A stretch of 45,751 nucleotides of DNA, from positions 1 through 45,751 of IMG/VR virus record IMGVR_UViG_3300025316_000025. The stretch is one strand, 5' to 3'. Positions 24,328 to 31,037 of the stretch are shown here, in pieces. Under the pieces are notes generated by a model. The model ran no database searches. It saw only the letters and a list, made by a program, of their open reading frames with translations, and was not told the DNA's origin. The first letter of the stretch is position 1; every line of letters begins with the position of its first letter. The stretch comes from a virus. A program made the position numbers and the translations under genes.

Positions 24328-24570
24328 TTATCTGAATCCTTCTTTTGTTTTGTCGCAAACTAATGTTGCGTTTTCTTTATTGATTAAAGCCTTACACAGC
24401 TTTAATTGAGTTGCTTTAATTACGGCGGCAACATCTTCGCCTTCGGTGATCTCAACCTCTGCGGTTATATCACCTTTCCACAGATTAAAATTACCAAGAT
24501 TAACTTGGTTTCCGCACCGTACAATTATCTTAGTGATCTTCGGTTCTTTTCTTTTCAGTATTTCAATCAT
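24328..24570 (-). CDS. Small hypothetical protein
   Basis: The 80-residue protein starts at ATG 24570 (MIEILKRKEPKITKIIVRC) behind GGAGAAAG; the upstream part of the longer ORF overlaps another gene. It alternates strands and helices (VNLGNFNLWKGDITAEVEIT) and ends basic. The ATG overlaps the preceding stop. No family is recognised. Confidence 0.55.
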   Translation of the reverse strand: MIEILKRKEPKITKIIVRCGNQVNLGNFNLWKGDITAEVEITEGEDVAAVIKATQLKLCKALINKENATLVCDKTKEGFR

Positions 24571-24724
24571 TTTCTTTCTCCGAGCAAATTTCGTAGCGGA
24601 TTTCTCCACCTTCGCCAATTACTGCTTTAGCGATTCCCTCCCGAATCATCAAGTCCAGCAGTTCCATCACTTCCAGTTCCAGTTCGTCCATGAGCAACGC
24701 CACTTCCAAGTCTGTTTCTTGCAT
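24563..24724 (-). CDS. Small acidic protein overlapping the RHH gene
   Basis: The 53-residue acidic protein reads MQETDLEVALLMDELELEVM and so on, with regular helix-forming composition. It starts at ATG 24724 behind AGGA and shares 98 bases with the end of the ribbon-helix-helix gene in another frame. Its product looks more protein-like than the RHH gene's Gly/Thr-rich end, so the overlap is real or the RHH gene is shorter in practice. An acidic partner next to a DNA-binding protein suggests an antirepressor or antitoxin-like pair, which is inference. Confidence 0.5.
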   Translation of the reverse strand: MQETDLEVALLMDELELEVMELLDLMIREGIAKAVIGEGGEIRYEICSEKEND

Positions 24725-24875
24725 CTTGATTGTCCTGAAAAACAAGTTCTGAAATAGCCTCACGCACAACTTCGCTGATTGACCTGTGCTTTGAATTGCA
24801 GTAGGTCAGTAGTTCTTGATATAGACCATCCTTCATTTTAACGATGATCTGTTTTGTATTTTTTTCTTGTACCAT
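24627..24875 (-). CDS. Ribbon-helix-helix protein (CopG/Arc type)
   Basis: The 82-residue protein starts at ATG 24875 with RBS AGAGGT. The first 45 residues form a clear ribbon-helix-helix: strand KQIIVKMKDGLYQELLTYC, then RSISEVVREAISELVF. The last 35 residues are Gly/Ser/Asn-rich and coincide with the out-of-frame gene at 24563-24724, so the tail's sequence may be constrained by that overlap. Expected to bind DNA as a dimer and regulate early or middle promoters. Confidence 0.72.
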   Translation of the reverse strand: MVQEKNTKQIIVKMKDGLYQELLTYCNSKHRSISEVVREAISELVFQDNQDARNRLGSGVAHGRTGTGSDGTAGLDDSGGNR

Positions 24876-24905
24876 AATATTACCTCTTTTAAGTTTTATA
24901 TTGCT

Positions 24906-25220
24906 CTATTTCTTTATTTTGAATCCAAGTCGTTTGTAATACTTCTTCAGTCGTGTGGTAGTTGGCTCTACCCACAATTCCAATTTTAATTCTTTCGCCA
25001 AATCCAAACATTGCTGTAAATATTTAGTTGCTATGCCCTTTCCTTTTTCACCAGATAAAATTGATCGGAGTAATGCCTTCCCATCCCATTCCATCCAACA
25101 TGCCCATATCTGCACACCATTCACTTCTACTACGCTTGTCGGCATTCGCATTGGAACTTTACCGATTACTGGCAGCAGGTATTCATTCACCTTCACTTTT
25201 TTCAAAAACTCGTTAATCAT
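24906..25220 (-). CDS. GNAT-family N-acetyltransferase
   Basis: The 104-residue minimal acetyltransferase has the acetyl-CoA pyrophosphate loop SGEKGKGIATKYLQ and ends in the typical ELWVEPTTTRLKKYYKRLGF helix-strand pair. The first strands of the usual fold are short. RBS GGAGAAAG precedes ATG 25220, directly behind a near-consensus promoter, so it is probably expressed early. Phage GNATs may modify host proteins or tRNAs; the target is unknown. Confidence 0.78.
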   Translation of the reverse strand: MINEFLKKVKVNEYLLPVIGKVPMRMPTSVVEVNGVQIWACWMEWDGKALLRSILSGEKGKGIATKYLQQCLDLAKELKLELWVEPTTTRLKKYYKRLGFKIKK

Positions 25221-25254
25221 TTCTTTCTCCTATATTGCTTTGTGCTTCTACTAT

Positions 25255-25283
25255 ATTATACGCCGACTTACCCTGTATGTCTA
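25255..25283 (-). promoter_or_regulatory. Near-consensus sigma70-type promoter (leftward)
   Basis: On the minus strand -35 TAGACA (25283-25278), a 17-base spacer and -10 TATAAT (25260-25255). It reads into the acetyltransferase gene. The bases after the -10 (GTAGAAGCACAA) match those after the promoter at 23872-23900, suggesting duplicated control regions. Confidence 0.88.
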
Positions 25284-25443
25284 GTGTATCATAAAGATTT
25301 TTCCAAAAGAATTATGTCGTCAGATTGAATACACAATGATTAGAATGATTATCCATATAGTAGCGATTCGTAGGACGCATTCTGGCGGCTCTGCGTGGCG
25401 GGACGACCAAAACTACATCTTTTATAATTAAATGGCTTAAACA
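25284..25443. other. Noncoding gap after polymerase-like gene
   Basis: This 160-base stretch separates the polymerase-like gene from the promoter at 25255. It includes a GC-rich patch (about 25365-25415) unlike its surroundings. No convincing terminator, tRNA or ORF is seen. A replication signal or a small RNA is possible but not supported. Confidence 0.4.
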
Positions 25444-26643
25444 TTAAATTAGAGCCTCTATCTTTAATGCTGGTTTGACTTCCAGGCAGTTGAATTGCCA
25501 CCGCATAGTATGTTCTACAAAAGCCAAGTTCTCAGGCTCACAAATAATACTGTCGTGAATGGTTGCCAGGAACATATCAGGATGTTGTTCTTTTAATGAC
25601 TGGCAGACCTTATTAAACATGAAGCTGGATTCTTCTCTTTGCATATTATGAGCTAATTTCTCATAACCAGACTTTCTAACCTCCAATGTATAAGCCATTA
25701 TGTCTGGATATAATTCATTCATAGCTTCTATTATTTGTTTCATTTCAGGAGATTTCCTTTTCTCTGGATCACAGTAAAATGAAGCAAGAACCTTATGTTT
25801 AACTTCTTCTCTTGTCTTACCTATTAAATCAGCAATTCTCTGGTAAATCTGTCCTGATTCACAGTCTTTTTGATACTCACTAATTTGTCTATCATCAAGG
25901 TATATAACATCACACATAATGAAGGTGGATGGGTCTTGATTGTACTTGAATTGATTGTTGTAAATAATAGAAAGAAATAGAGGCTGAGAATTACTTATAT
26001 CTACTCCTGATAAGTGTTTATTCTTTACTTTAATAAACTTTCTACAATCAGTAGGAAGATTAGTAAGATTAGTATGTATTCTACCGTAATCATCCACATG
26101 AAAGAACCATTGTTTATTTGATATAGCAATACACTGATTGGCAAAAATGTCATAATGTTCATCTCCATCTAAATATTCTAATGCAGCTTCTAAATCAATT
26201 TCTATTTTAAGTAAATTATTATAAAGCCATTGTTGTAGTTCTGTTCGTTCTTGTTCCAGGTGCTTAAACCATTTATCCAAAGACTTCAAAAGGAATTTAC
26301 TGATAATTGGAATTGATCTAAATTTAACTCCCTCAAATATCTTACCTATCTTATAACCTTTGGCTTTTACTTTTGGGATATAGAAGTCGTCACAAATAAT
26401 CATTTTCGCCTTGAGCATTTCGTTCAAGAGTAGGCGGGCTTTTTTGTGACAATGAAGAATTATTTGTAAATATTGGAGTTTAAGGTGCGTCCAAGAATTT
26501 TCGGATTTACGCTGGTCGTGGGTAAATCTCATTAACCGAGTGAAGTAAATATGGGAAAGTATGAACCTACAGTCGTCAGCGTACTTGTGACACCATTTCG
26601 GTAAAACTTTCACATCAAATGTTTCTGGAACAAATATATTCAT
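25444..26643 (-). CDS. Divergent single-subunit nucleic acid polymerase-like protein
   Basis: The 399-residue protein is read from ATG 26643. Palm-type motifs of the family A DNA polymerase/T7 RNA polymerase superfamily appear in order: motif A VDISNSQPLF with D215; a motif B-like helix REEVKHKVLASFYC (residues 278-291, K282/K284, Y290); motif C TIHDSI with H363-D364. Motifs A and C (DxSxSQ, IHDS) look closer to T7 RNA polymerase than to Pol I. No exonuclease domain is seen, and the protein is less than half the size of T7 RNA polymerase. It may be the phage replicase or a minimal RNA polymerase; no other polymerase, primase or helicase was found. Translation starts right after an unusual leader RNA. 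Confidence 0.6.
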   Translation of the reverse strand: MNIFVPETFDVKVLPKWCHKYADDCRFILSHIYFTRLMRFTHDQRKSENSWTHLKLQYLQIILHCHKKARLLLNEMLKAKMIICDDFYIPKVKAKGYKIGKIFEGVKFRSIPIISKFLLKSLDKWFKHLEQERTELQQWLYNNLLKIEIDLEAALEYLDGDEHYDIFANQCIAISNKQWFFHVDDYGRIHTNLTNLPTDCRKFIKVKNKHLSGVDISNSQPLFLSIIYNNQFKYNQDPSTFIMCDVIYLDDRQISEYQKDCESGQIYQRIADLIGKTREEVKHKVLASFYCDPEKRKSPEMKQIIEAMNELYPDIMAYTLEVRKSGYEKLAHNMQREESSFMFNKVCQSLKEQHPDMFLATIHDSIICEPENLAFVEHTMRWQFNCLEVKPALKIEALI

Positions 26644-26649
26644 AAAAAT

Positions 26650-26733
26650 AGCCCTCTTGGTGGAGTCACGCCTGGACAGCAATGATGAACCCAAGAGGGC
26701 TTTAATTTGATCTAATTGTTATGCTGTCCAGGC
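26650..26733 (-). ncRNA. Leader RNA with interleaved inverted repeats, polymerase-like gene
   Basis: Minus-strand order: B1 GCCTGGACAGCA (26733-26722), A1 AGCCCTCTTGG (26701-26691), B2 TGCTGTCCAGGC (26681-26670), A2 CCAAGAGGGCT (26660-26650), then ATTTTT-ATG. A1:A2 is a perfect 11-bp and B1:B2 a perfect 12-bp pairing, arranged A-B-A'-B' so that they form a pseudoknot or compete. A2 contains the ribosome-binding site (AAGAGGG) of the polymerase-like gene, so A1:A2 would hide it, and it also resembles a terminator stem. The expected transcript start (about 26736) lies just before B1, so the leader consists almost wholly of this structure. Confidence 0.75.
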
Positions 26734-26742
26734 ACTTCTCTT

Positions 26743-26771
26743 ATTCTAACATAGTATCTATGCAGCAACAA
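26743..26771 (-). promoter_or_regulatory. Candidate promoter for polymerase-like gene leader
   Basis: On the minus strand -35 TTGTTG (26771-26766), 17-base spacer, -10 TAGAAT (26748-26743). The predicted start falls at about 26736, a few bases before the first strand of the structured leader. Confidence 0.55.
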
Positions 26772-26779
26772 TAGAAAAT

Positions 26780-27388
26780 TTATGAAAAATTTTTCTTCTT
26801 GTAGTTTTTAGGAACTTTTCTGGTTTTTGGTGGATCATCAGGACTTCTACCTTGAATAATTTTTTGAGAAACCCTTTTGACTGATATTCCCAACTCAGCC
26901 GACCATTGTTTCATTGTTTTCCCAAAGTATAACTTACCAGTCTTAATACTTTTCTTTCTGGTTTTCTTGCCAGCTAAAATATCTTCATCTGTCCATTCTT
27001 TAAGTCTTTGGAAAAATTGTTTTTTTGTAATTCCAAGAATATTAGTCCATTCTTGATACGAATGGGAAATATTTTTTATCAAATACTGCTTTTCTTGTTT
27101 GATTGTATTATTTTGATTAACTTTTCGGGTCACGAAGCGGCAATTTTCAGGACAATAATTTCCATTATTATCAATACGATCAATTTCTAATCCTTTTTTA
27201 TAAATAGGCAATGCCCAATTATAAAATGCTAAAAAATCGGTTTTCCACACATCCTCTACGATAATTCCTCTGCCGCCGTAACGATGGTAATTCGGGAATG
27301 TCTCGTCATAACACCGCTGCTTCATAGCGTGCCAAATATGATATAGAGGATGTGTGGATAAACCATGCTTAAATAGAGGGTGATTCAT
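26780..27388 (-). CDS. HNH endonuclease with extra DNA-binding repeats
   Basis: The 202-residue protein starts at ATG 27388 (MNHPLFKHGLSTHPLYHIWH) behind AGGTGGA. The N-terminal part has the phage HNH pattern WHAMKQRC, YGGRGI, LEIDRIDNNGNYCPENCRFV. The C-terminal half has two helix-turn-helix-like repeats (YQEWTNILGITKKQFFQRL; MKQWSAELGISVKRVSQKI), typical of homing-type nucleases. It overlaps the upstream gene by 20 bases. It may be a free-standing homing endonuclease rather than a core replication gene. Confidence 0.75.
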   Translation of the reverse strand: MNHPLFKHGLSTHPLYHIWHAMKQRCYDETFPNYHRYGGRGIIVEDVWKTDFLAFYNWALPIYKKGLEIDRIDNNGNYCPENCRFVTRKVNQNNTIKQEKQYLIKNISHSYQEWTNILGITKKQFFQRLKEWTDEDILAGKKTRKKSIKTGKLYFGKTMKQWSAELGISVKRVSQKIIQGRSPDDPPKTRKVPKNYKKKNFS

Positions 27389-27566
27389 ACCATCCACCTG
27401 TTCCGAACCAAAATTCGTCACAAAACCGATCATATTGTTCGTTTATTTCTTGTAGTTCCCATTCCAATTGATCTTCTGGAATAAGATCATATAAATAATC
27501 AAAATATTCGGCTGTCTCAAAACCATATAGATTCTCAGCTTGAGCTAATTCGTATTCATTAAACAT
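27369..27566 (-). CDS. Small acidic protein
   Basis: The 65-residue protein starts at ATG 27566 (MFNEYELAQAENLYGFETAE), rich in Glu, Asp, Tyr and Phe, and could mimic DNA or bind a host regulator. It overlaps the end of the upstream gene by eight bases, with GAGG upstream, and the next gene by 20 bases. No family is recognised. Confidence 0.55.
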   Translation of the reverse strand: MFNEYELAQAENLYGFETAEYFDYLYDLIPEDQLEWELQEINEQYDRFCDEFWFGTGGWYESPSI

Positions 27567-28149
27567 TAGAAGCCTCACATTTTCCTAATTCTTTCAAGAA
27601 GTCAGCTTCATCGTCAGCGGTAGGTGAGGCAACGCAGGTTTTAATATCATTCAAAAAATCAACATCGCTCTCAAGAGGCTTATATTTTTTCAACCACTCT
27701 TCTTTGCCTTTGGCATACCATTCACAATATTCTTTTTCGGTCAAAAAGTTGCCAGGATTTATCTCATTCAGTAAATCTTCTAAAATAGAATCTTCTAATT
27801 GGTTTTCGGGTTTTAGAAGCTGTAGTCTTTCCCAACATTTGATTATGGCTTGTTTATCGCCACTATCTTTTACCACTTCAACTATATCAGCAAGAAAACT
27901 CCAAGAAACCTTCACATCCTCCATGAATGGCGGGTTATTAAAGTATTTCCAGGCGTTAATCAGTGTGGACATAGATTCTTCAATAACTTGAATTTGGGCA
28001 TGGATATGCCACCAAGACACATCACACTGTCCAGGTTCGGGCTTGTAATCAACTGGAAATTTAGCCAATTCCAACTTTTCTGCTTTTAACATTTCTCCAA
28101 GTTCTTTGATTTCTGCTTCTAAACCCACACACATTTCTTTTTTATTCAT
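27559..28149 (-). CDS. Hypothetical early protein behind attenuator-like leader
   Basis: The 196-residue acidic, helical protein begins MNKKEMCVGLEAEIKELGEM. It has a predicted coiled coil in the first 35 residues and a Trp-rich middle (CDVSWWHIHAQIQVIEESM). RBS GAGGAAG precedes ATG 28149, directly after the terminator arm of the leader at 28172-28237, so expression likely depends on that element. Function unknown. Confidence 0.6.
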   Translation of the reverse strand: MNKKEMCVGLEAEIKELGEMLKAEKLELAKFPVDYKPEPGQCDVSWWHIHAQIQVIEESMSTLINAWKYFNNPPFMEDVKVSWSFLADIVEVVKDSGDKQAIIKCWERLQLLKPENQLEDSILEDLLNEINPGNFLTEKEYCEWYAKGKEEWLKKYKPLESDVDFLNDIKTCVASPTADDEADFLKELGKCEASNV

Positions 28150-28171
28150 AATTTCTTCCTCAAAAAAAGAA

Positions 28172-28237
28172 AAGCCCGCAATATCCTCCCCAGGAAATGC
28201 GGGCTTCTCAAAATTTTATGTTAGTCCTGGGGAGGAT
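28172..28237 (-). ncRNA. Leader RNA with interleaved inverted repeats and terminator
   Basis: Minus-strand order: B1 ATCCTCCCCAGGA (28237-28225), A1 AAGCCCGCA (28206-28198), B2 TCCTGGGGAGGAT (28195-28183), A2 TGCGGGCTT (28180-28172), then TTCTTTTTTT. A1:A2 is a 9-bp terminator-type hairpin with a T-rich tail; B1:B2 is a perfect 13-bp pairing between upstream RNA and the terminator loop. Only two bases separate A1 from B2 and B2 from A2, so both stems can hardly form together: a terminator/antiterminator switch is implied. The topology is the same as at 26650-26733, but the sequences differ. Confidence 0.75.
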
Positions 28238-28267
28238 TCTTTAATTGTATCATATCTACATATAGAA

Positions 28268-28774
28268 TCAATAGGGAAATTCTGCCAGAATCTTTTTATA
28301 TGCAAGTTCTGTGATCTGCCGCACCCTCTCCCGACTGATGGATAGTTCGGTGCCGATTTCTTCTAATGTACGCCCATCTGCCCTCTGACGCAATATATAT
28401 TGAGAACGATTATCCAGAACCGCAAGAAATTTATCGGCATCTTCATTAGCGGCAAATTTATCCAAAATTCGCTCGTCATAGGCTAATAAATCTTCATTTA
28501 TATTCCCATCCTCATAATGGATGCCCGCCCGTTCTTTCTTCCTGCGGCTAAATTCCTTTTTTCTCCAACGCCAACAAGTTTTATTTATTGTGGCGTAAAG
28601 GTAGGTAATAAATTTAATATCTTTGTCGGGATCAAATAATTCAGCCGCCCGCATAAACTTCATACAGCACTCTTGGTACAGATCGGTGTCCGTAACGGGT
28701 CTTTCATCCGTATATTTCCCGACAATCTTACAAATTAGCGGAATCCAGTTCTCTATGATGTGTTCTTTCTCCAT
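28268..28774 (-). CDS. Phage sigma70-family factor
   Basis: The 168-residue protein starts at ATG 28774 behind GGGAG. Region 2 spans about residues 30-80 (DLYQECCMKFMRAAELFDPD, FITYLYATINKTCWRWRKKE) and region 4 about 115-165 with the helix-turn-helix TLEEIGTELSISRERVRQI. Regions 1 and 3 are missing, as in ECF-type and phage sigma factors. It heads the leftward block and is a strong candidate to redirect host RNA polymerase to phage promoters such as the CTATATTA elements. Its own promoter region contains CTATATAA, hinting at autoregulation. Confidence 0.85.
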   Translation of the reverse strand: MEKEHIIENWIPLICKIVGKYTDERPVTDTDLYQECCMKFMRAAELFDPDKDIKFITYLYATINKTCWRWRKKEFSRRKKERAGIHYEDGNINEDLLAYDERILDKFAANEDADKFLAVLDNRSQYILRQRADGRTLEEIGTELSISRERVRQITELAYKKILAEFPY

Positions 28775-28799
28775 TATTACTCCCAACTTATATAGTAAT

Positions 28800-28808
28800 A
28801 TCATACCA
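28800..28808 (-). promoter_or_regulatory. Extended -10 promoter for sigma gene
   Basis: On the minus strand TGGTATGAT gives an extended -10 (TG-n-TATGAT) with no good -35, about 26 bases before ATG 28774. The related CTATATAA follows directly. It fits early leftward transcription by the host enzyme. Confidence 0.5.
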
Positions 28809-28850
28809 GAAAAATAATTTCTAAAAATCCGTTTATTTTCTTATAAAAAA

Positions 28851-28919
28851 TTGCGAACTGCTGCTTATATAAAGTAGGGAAAAAAGTCAAGCCCTAAATT
28901 ATAAAAAGGAGATTCGCAA
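28851..28919. promoter_or_regulatory. Divergent control region with TTGCGAA inverted pair
   Basis: The gap between the leftward sigma gene and the rightward gene at 28920 holds TATATAAAG (28866-28874, plus strand) as a likely -10 region. TTGCGAA (28851-28857) and its complement TTCGCAA (28913-28919) flank it, the second abutting the start codon. A regulator could bind both halves and switch the two directions. The -35 is not evident. Confidence 0.4.
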
Positions 28920-29426
28920 ATGGATCAACATTATTTAGACCCAAATGGTCTTGCAACAAGTCGTGGGAATTACACAGAAGATCAGTATGAATTAAGATTG
29001 AAACGCAAAAAGCTGGAATACAGACCAGCCAATCGTTTTGAGCAAAGGTTACATTGGGACTTCCTTGTAGGAACAGTCAAAATAGAAACCAAAGCACCCA
29101 AGAGAATAAATAGATATGACGACAAGCCAAGATATGATCTGCTCGTCTTAGAACTTCATGGCTTCCAACCGTATAACACTGGCTGGCTTCATGGTTATGC
29201 AGACTTTATTGCATTCCAGCAAGAGGATGGATCATTTATTCATTTTAAGAGAGAACAACTTTTAGCCTGGATTGAAGAAAAGAAACTCAAGACGGACAAA
29301 ATGGAATATGACCATAATCCCGTCATGTATCAAGAATATCACCGCTGGAACAATAAACTTGAGAGTTTTATCTATGTTCCTCTGGCAGATGTATTACAAG
29401 ATTTGCGTTCAATAACCCTTAAATAA
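28920..29426 (+). CDS. Putative PD-(D/E)XK nuclease-like protein
   Basis: The 168-residue protein has the pattern HWDFLVGTVKIETKAPKR at residues 45-62: an acidic residue on one strand (D47) then ExK on the next (E56-T-K58), the core of PD-(D/E)XK nucleases. It ends with helices and a segment YVPLADVLQDL. RBS AAAAGGAGA precedes ATG 28920. It is the first gene of the rightward early/middle block, consistent with recombination or host DNA breakdown. The fold assignment is tentative. Confidence 0.5.
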   Translation: MDQHYLDPNGLATSRGNYTEDQYELRLKRKKLEYRPANRFEQRLHWDFLVGTVKIETKAPKRINRYDDKPRYDLLVLELHGFQPYNTGWLHGYADFIAFQQEDGSFIHFKREQLLAWIEEKKLKTDKMEYDHNPVMYQEYHRWNNKLESFIYVPLADVLQDLRSITLK

Positions 29427-29444
29427 CTGGCGGAAATAATTAAA

Positions 29445-29780
29445 ATGAGCTATAATAATGCAATGAAGAAGAAACCCAAGAAGAAGTCTAAAGCTAAATT
29501 AGCTTCTATCGCCAGGAGAAAGAAACTGGCAGAGTTAAGTTTATTCGTGAGGGATCGGGACAAGTGCTGTCAAATTTGCGGCAGCACAAAAGTCCTACAA
29601 AACCATCACATTCTACCCAAACTTCTTTATAAACATCTAATGTATGATCCAGGTGTTTGTATCTGTCTCTGCCGAAGTTGCCATTTTACCAAAGCCGAAG
29701 CGAATGGTTTTTGGTTCACAAATTGGTTAATGAAAAATAAATTGGATCAGTATAACTATTGTAAAGATAGGATGGGATAA
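29445..29780 (+). CDS. HNH endonuclease-like protein
   Basis: The 111-residue basic protein has a Lys-rich N-terminus and then the zinc-HNH pattern: VRDRDKCCQICGSTKVLQNH, HHILPK, GVCICLCRSCHFTKA. The four cysteines (CQIC, CRSC) probably bind structural zinc. It could be a homing-type or packaging-associated nuclease. It shares its stop with the next ATG (TAATG). Confidence 0.8.
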   Translation: MSYNNAMKKKPKKKSKAKLASIARRKKLAELSLFVRDRDKCCQICGSTKVLQNHHILPKLLYKHLMYDPGVCICLCRSCHFTKAEANGFWFTNWLMKNKLDQYNYCKDRMG

Positions 29781-29947
29781 TGGATATTCAATTAGAACTA
29801 CCGTTTGATGTAGTAGAAGTCACCAGCAGTATGACCCTCAAGGAAATGATTGATTTCTTTGAGCAAAAGTTAAATGACAAAAGTAAAACCCTCAAAGAAC
29901 ATTATGAGGACATGACCAATACGGAGAATCTATGGACGCAGAACTAG
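29780..29947 (+). CDS. Small acidic protein
   Basis: The 55-residue ORF MDIQLELPFDVVEVTSSMTL and so on is helical and acidic, with start overlapping the preceding stop and stop overlapping the next start. Tight overlap on both sides supports translation. No function can be assigned. Confidence 0.5.
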   Translation: MDIQLELPFDVVEVTSSMTLKEMIDFFEQKLNDKSKTLKEHYEDMTNTENLWTQN

Positions 29948-30084
29948 AAGCACTTATTAAAAAACTAAAAGATGAACCAACAGAGGACGGTAAAGCCGAG
30001 GCTCTGTTAGAAGCATTAAAAAAACTGAGAGACAACCTGGAACGAATTGAACAGAAAATGATTAGGTTCGGAGAAAGAAAATGA
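29932..30084 (+). CDS. Small coiled-coil protein
   Basis: The 50-residue ORF MDAELEALIKKLKDEPTEDG and so on is almost entirely charged helix with heptads. It overlaps its neighbours at both ends and ends in ATGA with the methyltransferase gene. It may oligomerise; function unknown. Confidence 0.5.
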   Translation: MDAELEALIKKLKDEPTEDGKAEALLEALKKLRDNLERIEQKMIRFGERK

Positions 30085-31037
30085 TTATCAATAATGACGC
30101 ATTATCCGCATTAAAAGAATTGCCAAGCGAAAGCCACGATTGTTGTGTGACCAGCCCACCTTATTTTAATCTTCGTGATTATTCATGTGGAGAAAAGGAA
30201 ATTGGGCGTGAGAAAACAATCAAAGAATATATCACTAATCTTGGAGATATATTTGACGAGGTTAAGAGAACGCTTAAATCCAAAGGAACTTGTTGGATTG
30301 TAGTTGGTGATTCTTACGGCGGTAAACACGCCAGCAAAGAATCTGATTATAAATCAACCAAAGGTGGAATTGGACATACAGATAGTAAAATTATTTCTCC
30401 TAAATCCCTTTTGCTCATTCCGCAAAGATTAGCCATTGAATTGAGCGATAGAGAGTGGCTAATACGCAACCTCATCGTATGGCACAAGCCAAGTTGTATG
30501 CCTAATTCGGTCAAAGATAGATTTACGGTGGATTACGAAATTATAATTTTCGCCACCAAAAACAAGAAATACTTTTTTGAACAACAATTTGAGCCGTTAA
30601 AAACTACGAGCGTGGAAAGATTAACTAGAGCCGTATCGCCAGAACACAAAAATCTTCATGTTCCTGGGCAAACTCCACACGGACTCCATCAAGCCAGAGT
30701 TAATGCTAAAAAATGGCAAAATAATCAAGGTAATCATCAAGATGCTCTATTTGGCGGAATGACAAACTCTTTTGCCCATTTGTTAGACACTGGCAGGAAT
30801 ATGAGAACCGTTTGGTCAATCAATCCACAACCATTCAAGGGTTCTCATTTTGCTACATTTCCCACTAAATTAGTAGAGCGTTGTCTAAAAGCTGGTTGTC
30901 CAGTTGGCGGCAAATCTTTAGACCCTTTTGCTGGATCAGGAACAGTGGGTTTAGTCGCCAAAAAATTAGGTATGGATTTCACAGGAATAGAACTTAATCC
31001 AGAATATGTGAAAATAGCGGAGGCAAGAATAGGATGA
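30081..31037 (+). CDS. DNA N4-cytosine/N6-adenine methyltransferase (beta class)
   Basis: The 318-residue protein has the catalytic motif TSPPYFNLRDY (SPPY at residues 25-28) near the N-terminus and the AdoMet motif DPFAGSGT (about 281-288) near the C-terminus, the beta-class order. SPPY is more usual in N4-cytosine enzymes. It probably methylates phage DNA to evade host restriction; no cognate restriction enzyme is adjacent. Start and stop overlap neighbouring genes. The specificity cannot be read from sequence. Confidence 0.9.
   Translation: MIINNDALSALKELPSESHDCCVTSPPYFNLRDYSCGEKEIGREKTIKEYITNLGDIFDEVKRTLKSKGTCWIVVGDSYGGKHASKESDYKSTKGGIGHTDSKIISPKSLLLIPQRLAIELSDREWLIRNLIVWHKPSCMPNSVKDRFTVDYEIIIFATKNKKYFFEQQFEPLKTTSVERLTRAVSPEHKNLHVPGQTPHGLHQARVNAKKWQNNQGNHQDALFGGMTNSFAHLLDTGRNMRTVWSINPQPFKGSHFATFPTKLVERCLKAGCPVGGKSLDPFAGSGTVGLVAKKLGMDFTGIELNPEYVKIAEARIG

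Noticed and set aside
25251-25258. CTATATTA on the plus strand as a rightward promoter
   Set aside because: It is the complement of the -10 region of a near-consensus leftward promoter; no rightward gene follows.
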